In this document: one piece after another, positions 47,590 through 57,749 of the stretch | Position numbering within the stretch: the first letter of the stretch is position 1 | How the letters are laid out: each line of letters begins with the position of its first letter | NCBI GenBank assembly: GCA_016648135.1 | Contig: JADDOH010000485.1 | Coordinates: 62,001 to 126,000, forward strand | Direction: 5' to 3' | Source: Agrypnia vestita | Taxonomy: Eukaryota > Arthropoda > Insecta > Trichoptera > Phryganeidae | DNA: 64,000 nt | Notes under the pieces: generated by a model | Told to the model about the DNA's origin: nothing | The model's database searches: none | What the model saw: only the letters and a program-made list of their open reading frames with translations | Translations under genes and position numbers: made by a program

Positions 47590-47910
47590 TTTAATATGGT
47601 TAGCATATAATAGAAAACAACCACACATTCTATAATGCAAATATAAACCTCCTATATAAACAGACATACAGAATAAAACAAAAAAATATTGTGTTTCATA
47701 AAAACCTTAATACGCTAAGTAATGTCAACAATAATCAAATACAACCCGGCACTTCATCTCTTCTAATAATGTTCCCACTTTTCTACCACCAACACACCCA
47801 GCTTCCACTGGACCCGTAACCCCTATACCTAAGACATAATCCTACACACTTCAGTCTAAACTCACCTGAAAAAGGAAACGGAAACGTTTCCGAAGCATGT
47901 GGTTTTATTA
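47590..47910 (+). pseudogene. Penelope-like C-terminal relic with hammerhead-like motif, copy 2
   Basis: It aligns with 2560-2870: an AACCACACATTC block, AATAATCAAATACAACCC, TAATGTTCCC, then CTCACCTGAAAAAGGAAACG. The core CTGATGA is mutated to CTGAAAA and GAAAC to GAAGC. Stem II (GGAAACG/CGTTTCC) is fully kept. Upstream CTACA can pair with TGTGG as stem III, a changed pair relative to the copy at 2803. Confidence 0.55.
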
Positions 47911-48388
47911 AATAAATATAGCGGAGAAAAAAAAACAAAAAGTGTATTTTTAATTTTTAATTCATTCAAATATTTCTTAATCAAGGAAGACTTTTTGTAG
48001 AGATGCTAACGTTAAAGGTATTAGAAAAAAAAAAAATCAATTTTTGATCCTATTTGTAAAGTCACTCATGAATCTTCTGAGACTTTGAATATGTTTCGTA
48101 AGTTTTTCTTTCTTCTTTCTAAAGTAAAACTTAGTTTTACCCATCGCCTTTTCTTGTGGTATTATTAAACCAGTATTGTTCTCCCTAGCACTGTTCATTA
48201 TTTTCTTCATTGTAGATGCATTACTACATTCAGATACTCCACATTTATCTGCGGTATTCTTTTATCCTCATTACATTATATCAACAATTCGCGCAAAATA
48301 GTATTATTATTAATAGTCATCATCAACTAGCCAATGTTGAAGCGTATAAAGGCTACTTTTAATTCGATTCATCCTTAAGATTTCGACG
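47911..48388. other. A+T-rich spacer
   Basis: I see no gene or repeat arm in this stretch. Confidence 0.4.
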
Positions 48389-48444
48389 GTTACCCTTATT
48401 TGTCATGTTGATATTCGAATATCAACATGACAAATAAAGGTAAC
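48389..48444. repeat. 56-bp near-perfect palindrome
   Basis: The arms of 28 bp match at 27 positions and there is no spacer. The left arm begins GTTACCCTTATTTGTCATG and the centre is ATATTCGAATAT. The only mismatch is 48395 C against 48438 A. Confidence 0.9.
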
Positions 48445-49694
48445 GTATCACTGTTTATGCTCAACTTTCTATTTGAATTACGAGAATAAAAACCTTCAAA
48501 CCGGATTATCTCAGAATGCGTATTTCAGAAAGTATAAAGTTTAATTAATAGTTAATTAATATGTTTAATTAAGAGCATATTTAAATAATCATGTTAATAT
48601 TTTATACTTTTTACGATTTTAGTACGGTTGAGATGATTGTAGATTTGATTAGTATGGAGCATTGCGGAAAGAATCATCATAATAATACCATGGTAACTAG
48701 TTGCTTTGTGGTCGGGTTCTGCGGTAAACGAACAAAAGTCGAACGAACAATGAGTCAAGCTGGATTTTTCGAATTTTAAAATTCTACAAATCAAATCTCT
48801 GTTAAAAACTTCATTAAACGGATGTGGCTTGATAGCCTTAATACCACAATCACATACCATATATACTTCAGGTGATTAAATCTACACAGTGTTTCTAAAA
48901 AATATATACTTTTAATATTAAGCACAAAATATGGCTTTAAAAAAGGAAAAATACATTTTATAATTGATTAGAAATGTACTATCTATTAATAATCAGTATT
49001 TTAAGTCAACGTGAAGGTGGATTAAATATTGTCAAATTTTATATGTACAAAAAGAAATATTTGTTTCGAATTTATTTTGTTATTTACTAATACAAATATG
49101 TTTTAATTTACATAAATTTTGTTTCTAATAGTATAACAAGTACTTATCACTTAAGTATAAAATATTTTTTACTTTAGTTTTATTCAATGTACTAAGTTAC
49201 CTTCTGCAGAATTGATTCGTGTAAAAATCAATATATAAAAATTGACAAGTTTATTTTTTTGATGTTTCTAGAGTATAAAGGTGTATCAAAACTGGATTTC
49301 TTCTATTGAAAAATAAATATTACATTTACTGAATATGATAAAAAATATTTTTCCAAAAAATAAATTGGATAAAAGGAAGAATAAAACAGTAAGGTTCTTA
49401 CAAATTTATAAAAAGGATTTAAATACATTTTTGAAACATTCTATAAAACGAAAAGTATTAGGGGAAGAATAAAACTCCATGAAGATGGAAAAGATGATGT
49501 GGTTTTATTATATTATTGGTTTAAAAAGGTGTGATTATATAAAAACAATTATTTGCATTTAGTGAATTTTGCAGTGTTTGTAACATTCACTAGTTAAATA
49601 ACGTAAAAATGTTATTTTCTAAAACTTTCTTGATGCAAAACTATACAAAAATGAACTTTTTTTTTAAATTAACATAGAATGGAAAATATCTTAA
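48445..49694. other. Upstream region of the second secreted-protein gene
   Basis: A/T-rich. CGGATGTGGCTTGATAGCCT at about 48819-48838 and CAATCACATAC match, with changes, 42460-42555 upstream of the first gene. Frames at 48591-48860 overlap on both strands and are not called. Confidence 0.4.
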
Positions 49695-49843
49695 ACAAAC
49701 ACCCTATATGAATTTTATACAAAGATGTTTAATTGGATTTGTTAACTGTGTATTTCATTCGTCAGTAAGATCCAGGTACTATATGGACATTATCAGAGCG
49801 AACATTACGTAGTTTTTCAAGGTGCTGTTACATTTCCTACAAT
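49695..49843 (+). promoter_or_regulatory. Promoter/5' UTR of the second secreted-protein gene
   Basis: ACAAACACCC (49695) and TTTCATTCGTCAGTAAG (49753-49769) align with the first gene at nearly the same distance from ATG (149 against 143 bp). TCAGT at 49762-49766 is a good arthropod initiator match and would give an about 80-nt leader. A TTTATAC at 49714 lies too far upstream (about -48) for a standard TATA box. Confidence 0.5.
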
Positions 49844-50452
49844 ATGAAAGGACTTTTATTTCTAGTGCTGGGTGTAACAAGTGTTCTGCAGGGAGAAGCG
49901 TATTTTTTTCATCATCGAAGGCGCCACCACTCCCGGGATCGTGACCACCGTCCAGATAACGACTATCCTCTGGACCGCGACTATCGTCCGAAGAACGACT
50001 ATCCCCTGGACCGCGACTATCGTCCGAAGAACGACTATCCCCTGGACCGCGATATTGGTCCGAAGCACGACTATCCCCTGGACCGCGATTATCGTCCGGA
50101 ACGTGACGGCAGCCTGGAGCGTAACATTCCAGAAAGCGACAACCGTCTGGGGAGTAACAACTTTCCAGAAAGCGACCACCGCCTGGAGGGAAACGACCAA
50201 CCGATGACCTATGACACCGGAAATGGATTAATATCCTTGAACAACAGGAACTTCATTGACGTTCCATTGTTCAAGATCACGGAGCCACCCTGTCCGGCAG
50301 GTTCACGGTGGATAGCCAAGCGGTGCCGAGCCGTCATGGCGTCTCCGACACCACCAATGTTCCGCAGACGCAGCTGGATGGAGAACAAAAAGAAGTGTCG
50401 TCCAGGGATGGTGGAAGTTCATGGAGTGTGCAGAATAGTGTTCAAAACTTAA
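49844..50452 (+). CDS. Small secreted four-cysteine protein, paralogue 2 (202 aa), with 12-aa repeats
   Basis: Function unknown; same family as the 149-aa product at 43590. Residues 1-19 are a signal peptide (MKGLLFLVLGVTSVLQGEA). A His/Arg-rich patch (FFHHRRRHHSRD, 21-32) follows. Residues 39-86 are four 12-residue repeats, consensus NDYPLDRDYRPK, then degenerate PESD-containing units to about 116. MTYDTGNG is at 121-128. The basic end carries Cys 150, 161, 185 and 196 (x10, x23, x10), again as two C-x-x-G-x7-C-R modules, with a 10-residue insertion between them relative to the paralogue. The repeats are exactly 36 bp, which keeps frame and explains the long open frames seen on the other strand and frame here. 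It is a single exon with no introns visible. The role could be venom, saliva, immunity or structural secretion. Confidence 0.87.
   Translation: MKGLLFLVLGVTSVLQGEAYFFHHRRRHHSRDRDHRPDNDYPLDRDYRPKNDYPLDRDYRPKNDYPLDRDIGPKHDYPLDRDYRPERDGSLERNIPESDNRLGSNNFPESDHRLEGNDQPMTYDTGNGLISLNNRNFIDVPLFKITEPPCPAGSRWIAKRCRAVMASPTPPMFRRRSWMENKKKCRPGMVEVHGVCRIVFKT
49958..50101 (+). repeat. 36-bp coding tandem repeat, four units
   Basis: Each unit encodes N/H-DYPLDRD-Y/I-R/G-PK/E. Near-identical DNA units (GACTATCCCCTGGACCGCGA) point to recent expansion by slippage or unequal exchange. The paralogue has about one unit. Confidence 0.9.
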
Positions 50453-51226
50453 GAACTTAAGAAACTTAAAAAATCATGAAAAATATCAAAATTAATTAAA
50501 ATATTTTTTTATTATTGATGGATTTGGGATTACTGTAGAGATTATTCATGATAAAATTGTATGAAAATCGTATTATAATTTCACTTGTCGATGAGAGATT
50601 CTTCAAACTTAAAAAATAAAATATAATATTGTAACTTATTAAAAAATAACTGCAAATTAACTTTATGGTTACATTATTTATATAATTTACAATAACACGC
50701 TTTGTATAAACCACTAATTTAATATAATTTATAATTTTAAATAGGTGCTTTAAACAAAGTGCCGCACTATTTAAACAAATATACATAGAATTATATTTAA
50801 ACTCACGTTGAAGTAAAATATTTTATGTTTTTCACAAAATATAATGATTATAATAAAATTCCTGTTCTTAAAAACTTATGAATTTATCTATTTTGTTATT
50901 ACTTCATTAATTTAATTATAAAGTATATTTCTTTACCGTTCAAAATAAAAGATCGTAGTTTTCTTCTGTTTTTTATGGTTGTTTTAACACAATCACAAAC
51001 AACAACCCCTGAATAATGTTATCGTACCCATGAGCAAAAGTACCCCACAAGAATATATTTTTAAATTGAGTTCAATATCATCCTCACGCCTTACGAAAAA
51101 TATTCTAATCTCGTAATTATTATATATTTGTTTAAATGTTGCCATATGGCAACATATTTAAGTGACTTTATTTATGTTTTTTTAACAGTTTATAAATATA
51201 TATGGCTAAAGAAAACATTATAAAAA
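50453..51226. other. 3' flank and A+T-rich spacer
   Basis: Possible polyadenylation signals are ATTAAA at 50495 and AATAAA near 50615. The minus-strand frame at 50496-50786 is low-complexity. I see no gene. Confidence 0.4.
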
Positions 51227-51724
51227 TCAATATATATATATATATAAAAAGAAACCCGTGTTTCCCTCCGCCAAGTCCACAACCAGCCACCAACACCCAC
51301 TGGTGGTTATGGTCGTGGATAGCCCTTGGTGTCACTTCGAAAATATGCGAGTTTAGTGGGGGTGGCTGTGCGTGGGTGGGAGTAGGTGACGAAAATGTGC
51401 TTTCTAGCGCATTGTTTTGTTATGGGAAGGCCGCAAATGCATCAACTTGTTTCAAAATAGGCGCACCGACTGTGTCGGTGAGTCTAGAAGGTTCCGGAAA
51501 AGCCTGCTCTAGAAAGTTCTGGAAGGAGAAGGTTCTAGAAAATTCCCGAAAGTTCTATAAGGTTCTAAACTTAGTGGCGGAATGTGTCTAGAAGGTTCCA
51601 GTACATTCAATAAATTTCTTGAAAGTTCTGGAAGGAGAATGTTCTAGAAGGTTTTCGAAAGTTCTATGACAATCCAAACAGTGTACTAAACATCAACGCG
51701 CGCGAAGCCGCGCGGCACAGCTAG
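51227..51724 (+). mobile_element. Non-autonomous Helitron with HSE-like arrays (498 bp)
   Basis: It starts TC (51227) preceded by A, with a (TA)n stretch and AAAAAGAAACCCGTGTTTCC just inside. It ends with the hairpin GCGCG AAGC CGCGC, then GGCACAG CTAG (51721-51724) followed by T. These are Helitron end features. The frame at 51202-51591 (129 aa) crosses the element start and is not considered a gene. The second half is packed with GAA/TTC motifs. Confidence 0.85.
51483..51666 (+). promoter_or_regulatory. Arrays of heat-shock-element-like pentamers
   Basis: Alternating GAA and TTC triplets with 5-bp spacing fit the heat-shock factor consensus nGAAnnTTCnnGAAn. Runs: GAA-TTC-GAA at 51487-51499; GAA-TTC-GAA near 51511-51523; six in-phase units about 51528-51555; further runs at about 51590-51600 and 51616-51662. 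This is far above chance in A/T-rich DNA. Function is untested. Confidence 0.7.
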
Positions 51725-51859
51725 TATTAATATAATTGAAATCAAATGTAAACATTTGATAAATCTTTATTAAATAAATTTGTAGGGCAAAAATTAACGA
51801 GCAAAAAAATAGCAATTTTGACTTGAAATTAAATTCCGATGAACGAATCATAAAAGGGG

Positions 51860-52550
51860 CATTACGTTTATTTTTCAATAGTAAATACGTTTCGACAGCT
51901 CTGTTCATGATTATCCTCGATTAGTCCTTTGACTAGCGCAACACGCAGCACCTCCATCGTAAAATATTTATTGAAAATGTCACTTACAGTTTTCAGGATG
52001 CTTTTCCGTACGGGCCCGGAGAAATCATTACTTTTTCCGAATCGTTAACCAGATGAGAAATATAATTTTCTGTATTTTTAAAGCTTTCCGCTGCTGTTCA
52101 ATTTTTCAAAGCGGTGGTGGTAAATTATTTATTTTAAACAGAAAAAATATTTTTAACTTTAATAAAAAAAAATTATGTACGTAAATTCTTAATAGGTTTT
52201 TTATAAAACATTTACATTACAAACACAAATTTAATTCATAAATGTTAAAAATAAGTTAGAAATATATGAACATACATAAACAAAAACAAATATTTAACAC
52301 ATCAAAGGTGTAGGAGAATCCTGCTTTGGAATACCTTTTCAGAGACATGCAACAGATCAATGTCCAGAATAATATTGTTCAACATAGCAGTAGCTCTTTC
52401 AATAGGAATAACCATTGGCAGGTTGGTCCTGTATATTGGAATGTGAAACAATTTATGCTGAGGCTGTCTTAGGTTATTATCGGGAACATACGAACCAATC
52501 TCCAATGCTCCAATTTTCCGCGTAATTTCAGGATTATCGATCACGCACAT
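51860..52550 (-). pseudogene. Unassigned minus-strand open segments
   Basis: 52302-52550 encodes 82 aa with protein-like composition (for example LEIGSYVPDNNLRQPQHKLF and ERATAMLNNIILDIDLL). Downstream on the same strand, about 52040 to 51885, one frame reads VRKSILKTVSDIFNKYFTME and VALVKGLIEDNHEQS before a stop. Together they suggest a decayed gene or mobile element open frame. I do not recognise the family, and no splice sites were established. Confidence 0.3.
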
Positions 52551-52699
52551 TCCTCCTAGTCTCTAAACTATTGTAGCCAAGCGTACCCTTTTATACAGTT
52601 TTACAGTACTTCTTTTTTTAGATGTTGATTTTAGATGGTTTTTTTTTTAGATGTTCGATTTTAGATGTTGAGTTACACATATTTTTGACCTTGCTTGCT

Positions 52700-53400
52700 A
52701 TCTTCTTCTTCATCTTCTTCATCAGCCTTCGTCTTTCCACTGCTGGATATAGGCTTCTTTCTTATTTTTCCATTCTTCCCTGTTGTTGGCTAATTGTAGC
52801 CATTTCTTTACCCCCACAGCAACAATATCATCGGCCCATCTCTTTTGAGGTCTTCCGATGCCTCTTTTTTTTTCCCAAGGTCTCCATTTCAGAACTCTGG
52901 GAGACCATCTTGTAGTATCCTGTCTTGCAACGTGTCCTGCCCATTGTCATTGCCATCTCTTAGGCTTACTCCAAGCATGGATCTCTCCATGGATCATTGC
53001 GTGCATTTGAGCTTTTCTACACTTTTCTTTATAAGGGCCATAGTCTCCAATCCATACGTCATCACTGGCAGTATGCACGATTCAAAGGCTTTTCTTTTTA
53101 GACTAATTGGGATCTCTTTGTTCTCGAAGATATGTTTGAGTTTGCCAAAAGCAGCCCAGCTCATTCTTATTCATCTTGGCAATTCTGCTGTTTGGTTCTC
53201 TTTGTTCATTTTTATCTTGTGTCCTAGGTATATATATTCATCTACTATTTCAATATTATTATCATTGATAGTGATGACTTTGTTCTCTGGACTCAAAATT
53301 TTGTTTTCTTTATATTCATCTTAAGACCAACTTTGCTCGAAGCTTCGTGTAGTTCTTTTAGCGTATGCTTGCTATGTACAAGGCTTATAATGTACCTCAA
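52700..53400 (-). pseudogene. RTE-type LINE relic, C-terminal part
   Basis: The minus strand from about 53390 reads, with frame changes: ELHEASSKVGLKMNI, a KLKCTQ segment, ERSMLGVSLRD, WAGHVARQDTTRWSP, GRPQKRWADDIVAV and EEWKNKKEAYIQQWKDEG, then a stop near 52720. This is the thumb and C-terminal region of RTE-clade endonuclease/reverse transcriptases common in Lepidoptera. Frameshifts and stops show it is inactive. The + strand open frames at 52622-53608 are shadows. Confidence 0.75.
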
Positions 53401-55767
53401 TAGGAGTTCAGTATTCTGCTCTAGCTACTACCAGCTTTGTTGGAGCGGGAGGGATTTATCTGTAGAACTTGGAACTCCTTCGCATTTGTCTATGTGGATA
53501 GGGAACCAAGGGAAACCTCTCTCAGAAGGAGTTGGACCTAAGGGGACCTTCCTACACGTTCTTATAACGTTGGGTTTTTGTTTTATTTGTTGTTTATTAC
53601 TTTTTTGACTTATCACGGTTGCGACGTCTTTCCAGTTGACGTCCTTCTGTTTCCTCCAGTTTGTGTCTTTGTGTGCTGAAAATGGGGCAAAACATCAACA
53701 GGTGGTAAACATCTTGAATGGCAGTTTCTCAGGGGCATGTGTCGTCATTAATTATTTTGATTTATTACATTAATTACAGTACTGCCTGCACTAGACAAAT
53801 GCACCTTTTTATAAATCATAACATCACTTTACGACAAAGATCTTCAAGTGACAAAGAGGTTGCTGGTGTACATCACGAATTTATATTTTTTTTATTAAGT
53901 TTATTATACTTCATTTCCTTATTTGTATGTGTGATGAATGATTTTCTTTAAACAATTTTATGCCTGGTTTATCAATCGGATACTTTAGATCTTTTTAAAT
54001 GAAAAACGTTTTAATAAAAAAAACGTACACGGGATATGTCATTGTGACACATCAATATTCTTCTTTTTGTTAGATCTGTCAATCTGTGATACATAAAACT
54101 ACGCTTCCTGGGATGATGAATTCCAGCTATCCTTCCATCTTTTAGGTAGTCTCCCCGGCAGGCGTAGTCCAGGGGGATTTCATTAAAACAGTTCTCAGCA
54201 CTTTCGTCATGCTGGAATCTATATCCAAATCCTACCATATTCCAGGGCTGAGTTTTTTGGACTATGAGCGTATGTCTGTTTTACCCCAGCCAGGTAGCTA
54301 GCCTAACCTAGTGACTCTCCTCCTTTATTATCCGGGCATGGGACCAGCAATGCCGGAGTTTGTCTTCTTCTATTTATATTCTTACTATTTACAATACTAT
54401 GGACATGTACGTACGTATAATGTACAAACTAAACTTGAAGCTTATTAAAACATGATTAACGGTGGTCTCCATTACCAAGGAGAAACAAGGTAGATTTTTT
54501 AAGGCCCATTAAGTACAATTATACTATCATTTTTTTAAATCAATATGTTGTCTTTTTTCCAGGACATGCTAACATGACACATTTAAAGGTATGAAAAACA
54601 TTTTAATGAATAGGTTTTTAATCTCTTTTTCCAAAATATTATCGTGTTTAGCATTTTTAAGTCGTAAGAATTTTATTTTTCTCACCTTATTAATATTATA
54701 TTCCTACTGAAATGGTTCTAGAAGGTTTTAGTTTTGCATGCTGCTTGGGTCGTGCACCGATTGCATGACATACTCGGGCGGTCGCACCTCATCAGTATTG
54801 TTGCTGTAATTCCAGCTTAATATCAGCACGTTACGGACGTTACATACAGGCAGGTAGACAACGAAATTATTTTATTTAGATATTACAATATTATTATTAT
54901 TATAGAAGGCATATGGACTTAATAAGATGCGGGGTCCATATCACCAAATAGATTTTAAAAAACTTTTCCCCATGCTCATCTCCAAGTACCTACAACGTGA
55001 CCATAAAATCCAAATAATAAATAATAAATTTTAGTTTACCTATGTATGTACATATATTTAACATAAAGCATAAAAAATGTATGTACATATATTTAACATA
55101 AAGCATAAAAATTTATCTTCAGTGATTGCAATTCTATATCATTCGACCTTATTTCATTCATCCTGCAATTTAATTAACACGGGCATACAAACGCACGTAT
55201 TAGTGTGGACCCAATTTTGAAATATATTTTAACCGATACAATAGTCGAGAAGTCTAGAGCCTTACTAAATGTACAATCTATATATGCACAATAAAAAAAA
55301 ACTCATACATATCAAAAACACAAAATTATCTCGTTGAAAAGATTTCATCGAATTACTTATTTTGGAGTCAATATAAAGTTTTATAAAAAATAATGTATCA
55401 TCTTTTTTGTTAAATAATACCATAGTATAAAATTGTACATAGAAGAACTACTAATCCCCTTTTTACGGGAATTGAATCACAGCGGGGGGGGGGATATAAA
55501 TAAATAATAACATATAAATATATAAGACACATTTATAGTGCAGTATAAGTATTTATTCTTTCATAACTCTGTATATTATTACCGTATATGTACATCTATT
55601 TATACTTGGCGTACTAGTTTTTAGTTGCACCCAAAAATATACTTCAAAAACCTGAATATAATTTTTACCAGAATGGGATATTCATCTATTATTTTATAGT
55701 TTTATAGATCATCTACGTGAAGATTGCAATCTTGACAAACATTAGTCAATTCTATTTTAATTAATTA
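53401..55767. other. Spacer with short repeats, no gene called
   Basis: The minus-strand frame at 54011-54238 (75 aa) is unassigned. A 36-bp tandem duplication lies at 55043-55111 (unit TGTATGTACATATATTTAAC...). A TTCTAGAA-containing motif sits at about 54716-54730. A G10 run lies near 55484. Confidence 0.35.
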
Positions 55768-55885
55768 AGATAAATTAAAGAAGTTTCACAGAGACCAAAC
55801 TATAAATACGAAAAACGTGTGTGGAAGCCTTTTGATACGATTTCCCAGGGCTTACAACCTGTATGAGCTATTTTTATCGGTTTTT
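55768..55885. mobile_element. MITE family B, half copy
   Basis: A GATAAATTAAAGAAGT block, GAAAAACGTGTGTGGAAG, and a CAGGGCTTACAACCTGTATG block ending in AGCT match the other family B arms. Confidence 0.5.
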
Positions 55886-56654
55886 ATTAATTTTTACTAT
55901 TTTAATTGTTCGCGGTTAATTTCTTCTTCACGTAATAGTTTAAAATTTTCATTAAAAATATTAAACAATGATTAACGAGCCGATAAATGATTTTTTGATA
56001 ATTAATTACTCCAAAATCATCACATCACTTAATTTCGTGACATAAAATACATTTTACCAAGCTGTCAGAATTTGAGGAGAGTAAATTAAAAGCAATTAGT
56101 AATGTTGTTCCTAGATAAACGTTTTTAAGCGATTATCAAATCGTTGTGAAATTACAACGTGCCATCTCGTTTGCTTGCAGAATAAATTTATTCAAAGATA
56201 CATTGTAATTTTTTAAATTTATTTTGCGAACCTCAACAGAACTATTTCATTTGATTTTATTACCGATAAATGGGCGTTTGTTGGAAAAATACATTGAATT
56301 GCTCGATACATACACACATAATACATATAAATGTAGGATATTATGTAGCACTCTCGGCCGCCACCTACGTCGCTAGATATATTGTAATATCTGTTTTGAG
56401 GTAGATAGTTTAATAGTTTTTATCATTTTACCACCATAGACTGGTATCTAATATTTTTTTTGAAATAAAATAAATGCATTAAAAATCAGGAAAAAATTGA
56501 AATAAATGCAAACGATAGTTTCACATTTATTATCAAAACAGCTTCATTGATACGGATCCACAAAGGAAATTATTTATTATCCAATATATATAGATTATTA
56601 AAATAACATAATTTGGACAAGCGGTTGACTAATTACAGAGATACACGACATAAC
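55886..56654. other. A+T-rich spacer
   Basis: I see no gene or repeat arm in this stretch. Confidence 0.4.
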
Positions 56655-57060
56655 ATGAAAAAGATCATTTTTTTACTCTCTTTCTTTTAACTCATAGCGT
56701 CTGCTTGCCTGCTTGTCTGCTTGTCTGCTTGTCGGCTTGTCGGCTTGTCGGCTCGTCGGCTTGTCGGCTTGTCTGCTTGTCTGCTTGTCTGCTGAAAAAA
56801 CTTTCGATCGATTTTTAACCCTCTTCCCATGACCTAATCGAGCTGAAACTTTGCAGGCAGACTCTGGGCGGTAATAAAAATGATCTAACAAATTTTCGTT
56901 TAAATAAATTAATAATTATAGTATAATTTTGTTTTTTTTTCGAAATTTTAACGATTTATATATTGTTTAATTTTCGAGCCTGACACGTGGAGTAGGCGCA
57001 AAACCTGTTTATATGAGAAAGGGAGTATAATGAAAACTTGGTTTTTGTGGGTTAGTTTTT
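56655..57060 (+). mobile_element. Repeat family E (CTGCTTGT element), copy 2
   Basis: It starts near TTTTTTTACTCTCTTTC, then GCGTCTGCTTG and about 12 octamers alternating GCTTGTCT and GCTTGTCG (56702-56793). It continues with CGATCGATTTTTAACC, CGAGCTGAAACTTTGCAGG, CACGTGGAGTAGGCGC and an end AAAGGGAGTATAATGAAAAC. The start and end carry ACTC(C/T)CTTT as an inverted repeat. The 72-aa minus-strand frame is just the octamer. Confidence 0.65.
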
Positions 57061-57411
57061 ATAACATCAAAATAAAAAAATATATATTTAAATATAAGAA
57101 AATAATATTTTTTTATTGTAAGCAAAAATACAATATATTATTAAATATTAAGAAAAAAGAATAAATAATACATAGAAAAATATGAACGGGAATAGAGGAG
57201 GAAGTGAAGTGAGACGGCTAGGATTGGAGTGGAGAGAGGAGCGACGGGCGTGTGTATGTGTGGTGTAATGCATAATTAAATTCATTCGTTCACAATTTGT
57301 TCCACGGGCATGGTCAAGCCACGTATTCACTAGGGGATTCACGCTCATGTCTCGGGGACAATGACGCGGTCATTTGACGTGTACAGTGTACACACCGGGA
57401 CTCGTATATCA

Positions 57412-57503
57412 CTTGTCGCCCGATGAGGTTATGTTGACAGCTGCGTATCTATTTACTCTTGCCGCCTGATGAGGTTAGGATGACAGCTAGGTATCTATTT
57501 ATT
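57412..57503. repeat. 46-bp tandem duplication
   Basis: Units at 57412 and 57458 share CTTG(T/C)CGCC(C/T)GATGAGGTTA and GTATCTATTTA. They lie just upstream of the Harbinger fragment. Confidence 0.8.
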
Positions 57504-57543
57504 TTAACGAGTTTATCGAAACGTAAGAGGAGAAAAAGGTGGT

Positions 57544-57712
57544 ATGTGCGAAATTATTTACTGCAAAGAGAAAGAAGGATGGATTCTATACGATCTTCGA
57601 ATGTCTGACGGATCTTTTGTCAATTTCACTCGAATGACAACAACTGATTTTGACAATTTATTACAAATAATCAGACCTTCTATAGCCAAGCAAGACAATA
57701 TTAAGGAACGCT
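57544..57712 (+). pseudogene. PIF/Harbinger nuclease N-terminal fragment
   Basis: The frame reads RMSDGSFVNFTRMTTTDFDN and LLQIIRPSIAKQDN. This matches the region preceding the catalytic domain of HARBI1-like nucleases (F-x-x-R-M-x-x-x-x-F-x-x-L-L ... I-x-K-x-D). It breaks off at about 57712, where LINE sequence soon begins. No catalytic residues are present. Confidence 0.6.
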
Positions 57713-57749
57713 GTTCGCCCTCACATCATTTTATTTTTATATTCACGGT

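Noticed and set aside
49862..50207. Long open frames of 112 aa (minus) and 108 aa (other + frame) over the second secreted-protein gene
   Set aside because: They arise because the 36-bp coding repeat keeps all frames open; they lack a signal peptide and paralogue support.
51202..51591. 129-aa open frame on the + strand
   Set aside because: It begins outside and runs through the Helitron, including its HSE-like repeats; no domain is visible.
52622..53608. Four overlapping + strand open frames of 91-159 aa
   Set aside because: They are the antisense of the RTE-type LINE relic, whose motifs are clear on the minus strand.
56673..56891. 72-aa frame with repeated DKPTSRQA-like units
   Set aside because: It is a translation of the noncoding CTGCTTGT octamer array in repeat E, in one of three copies only.
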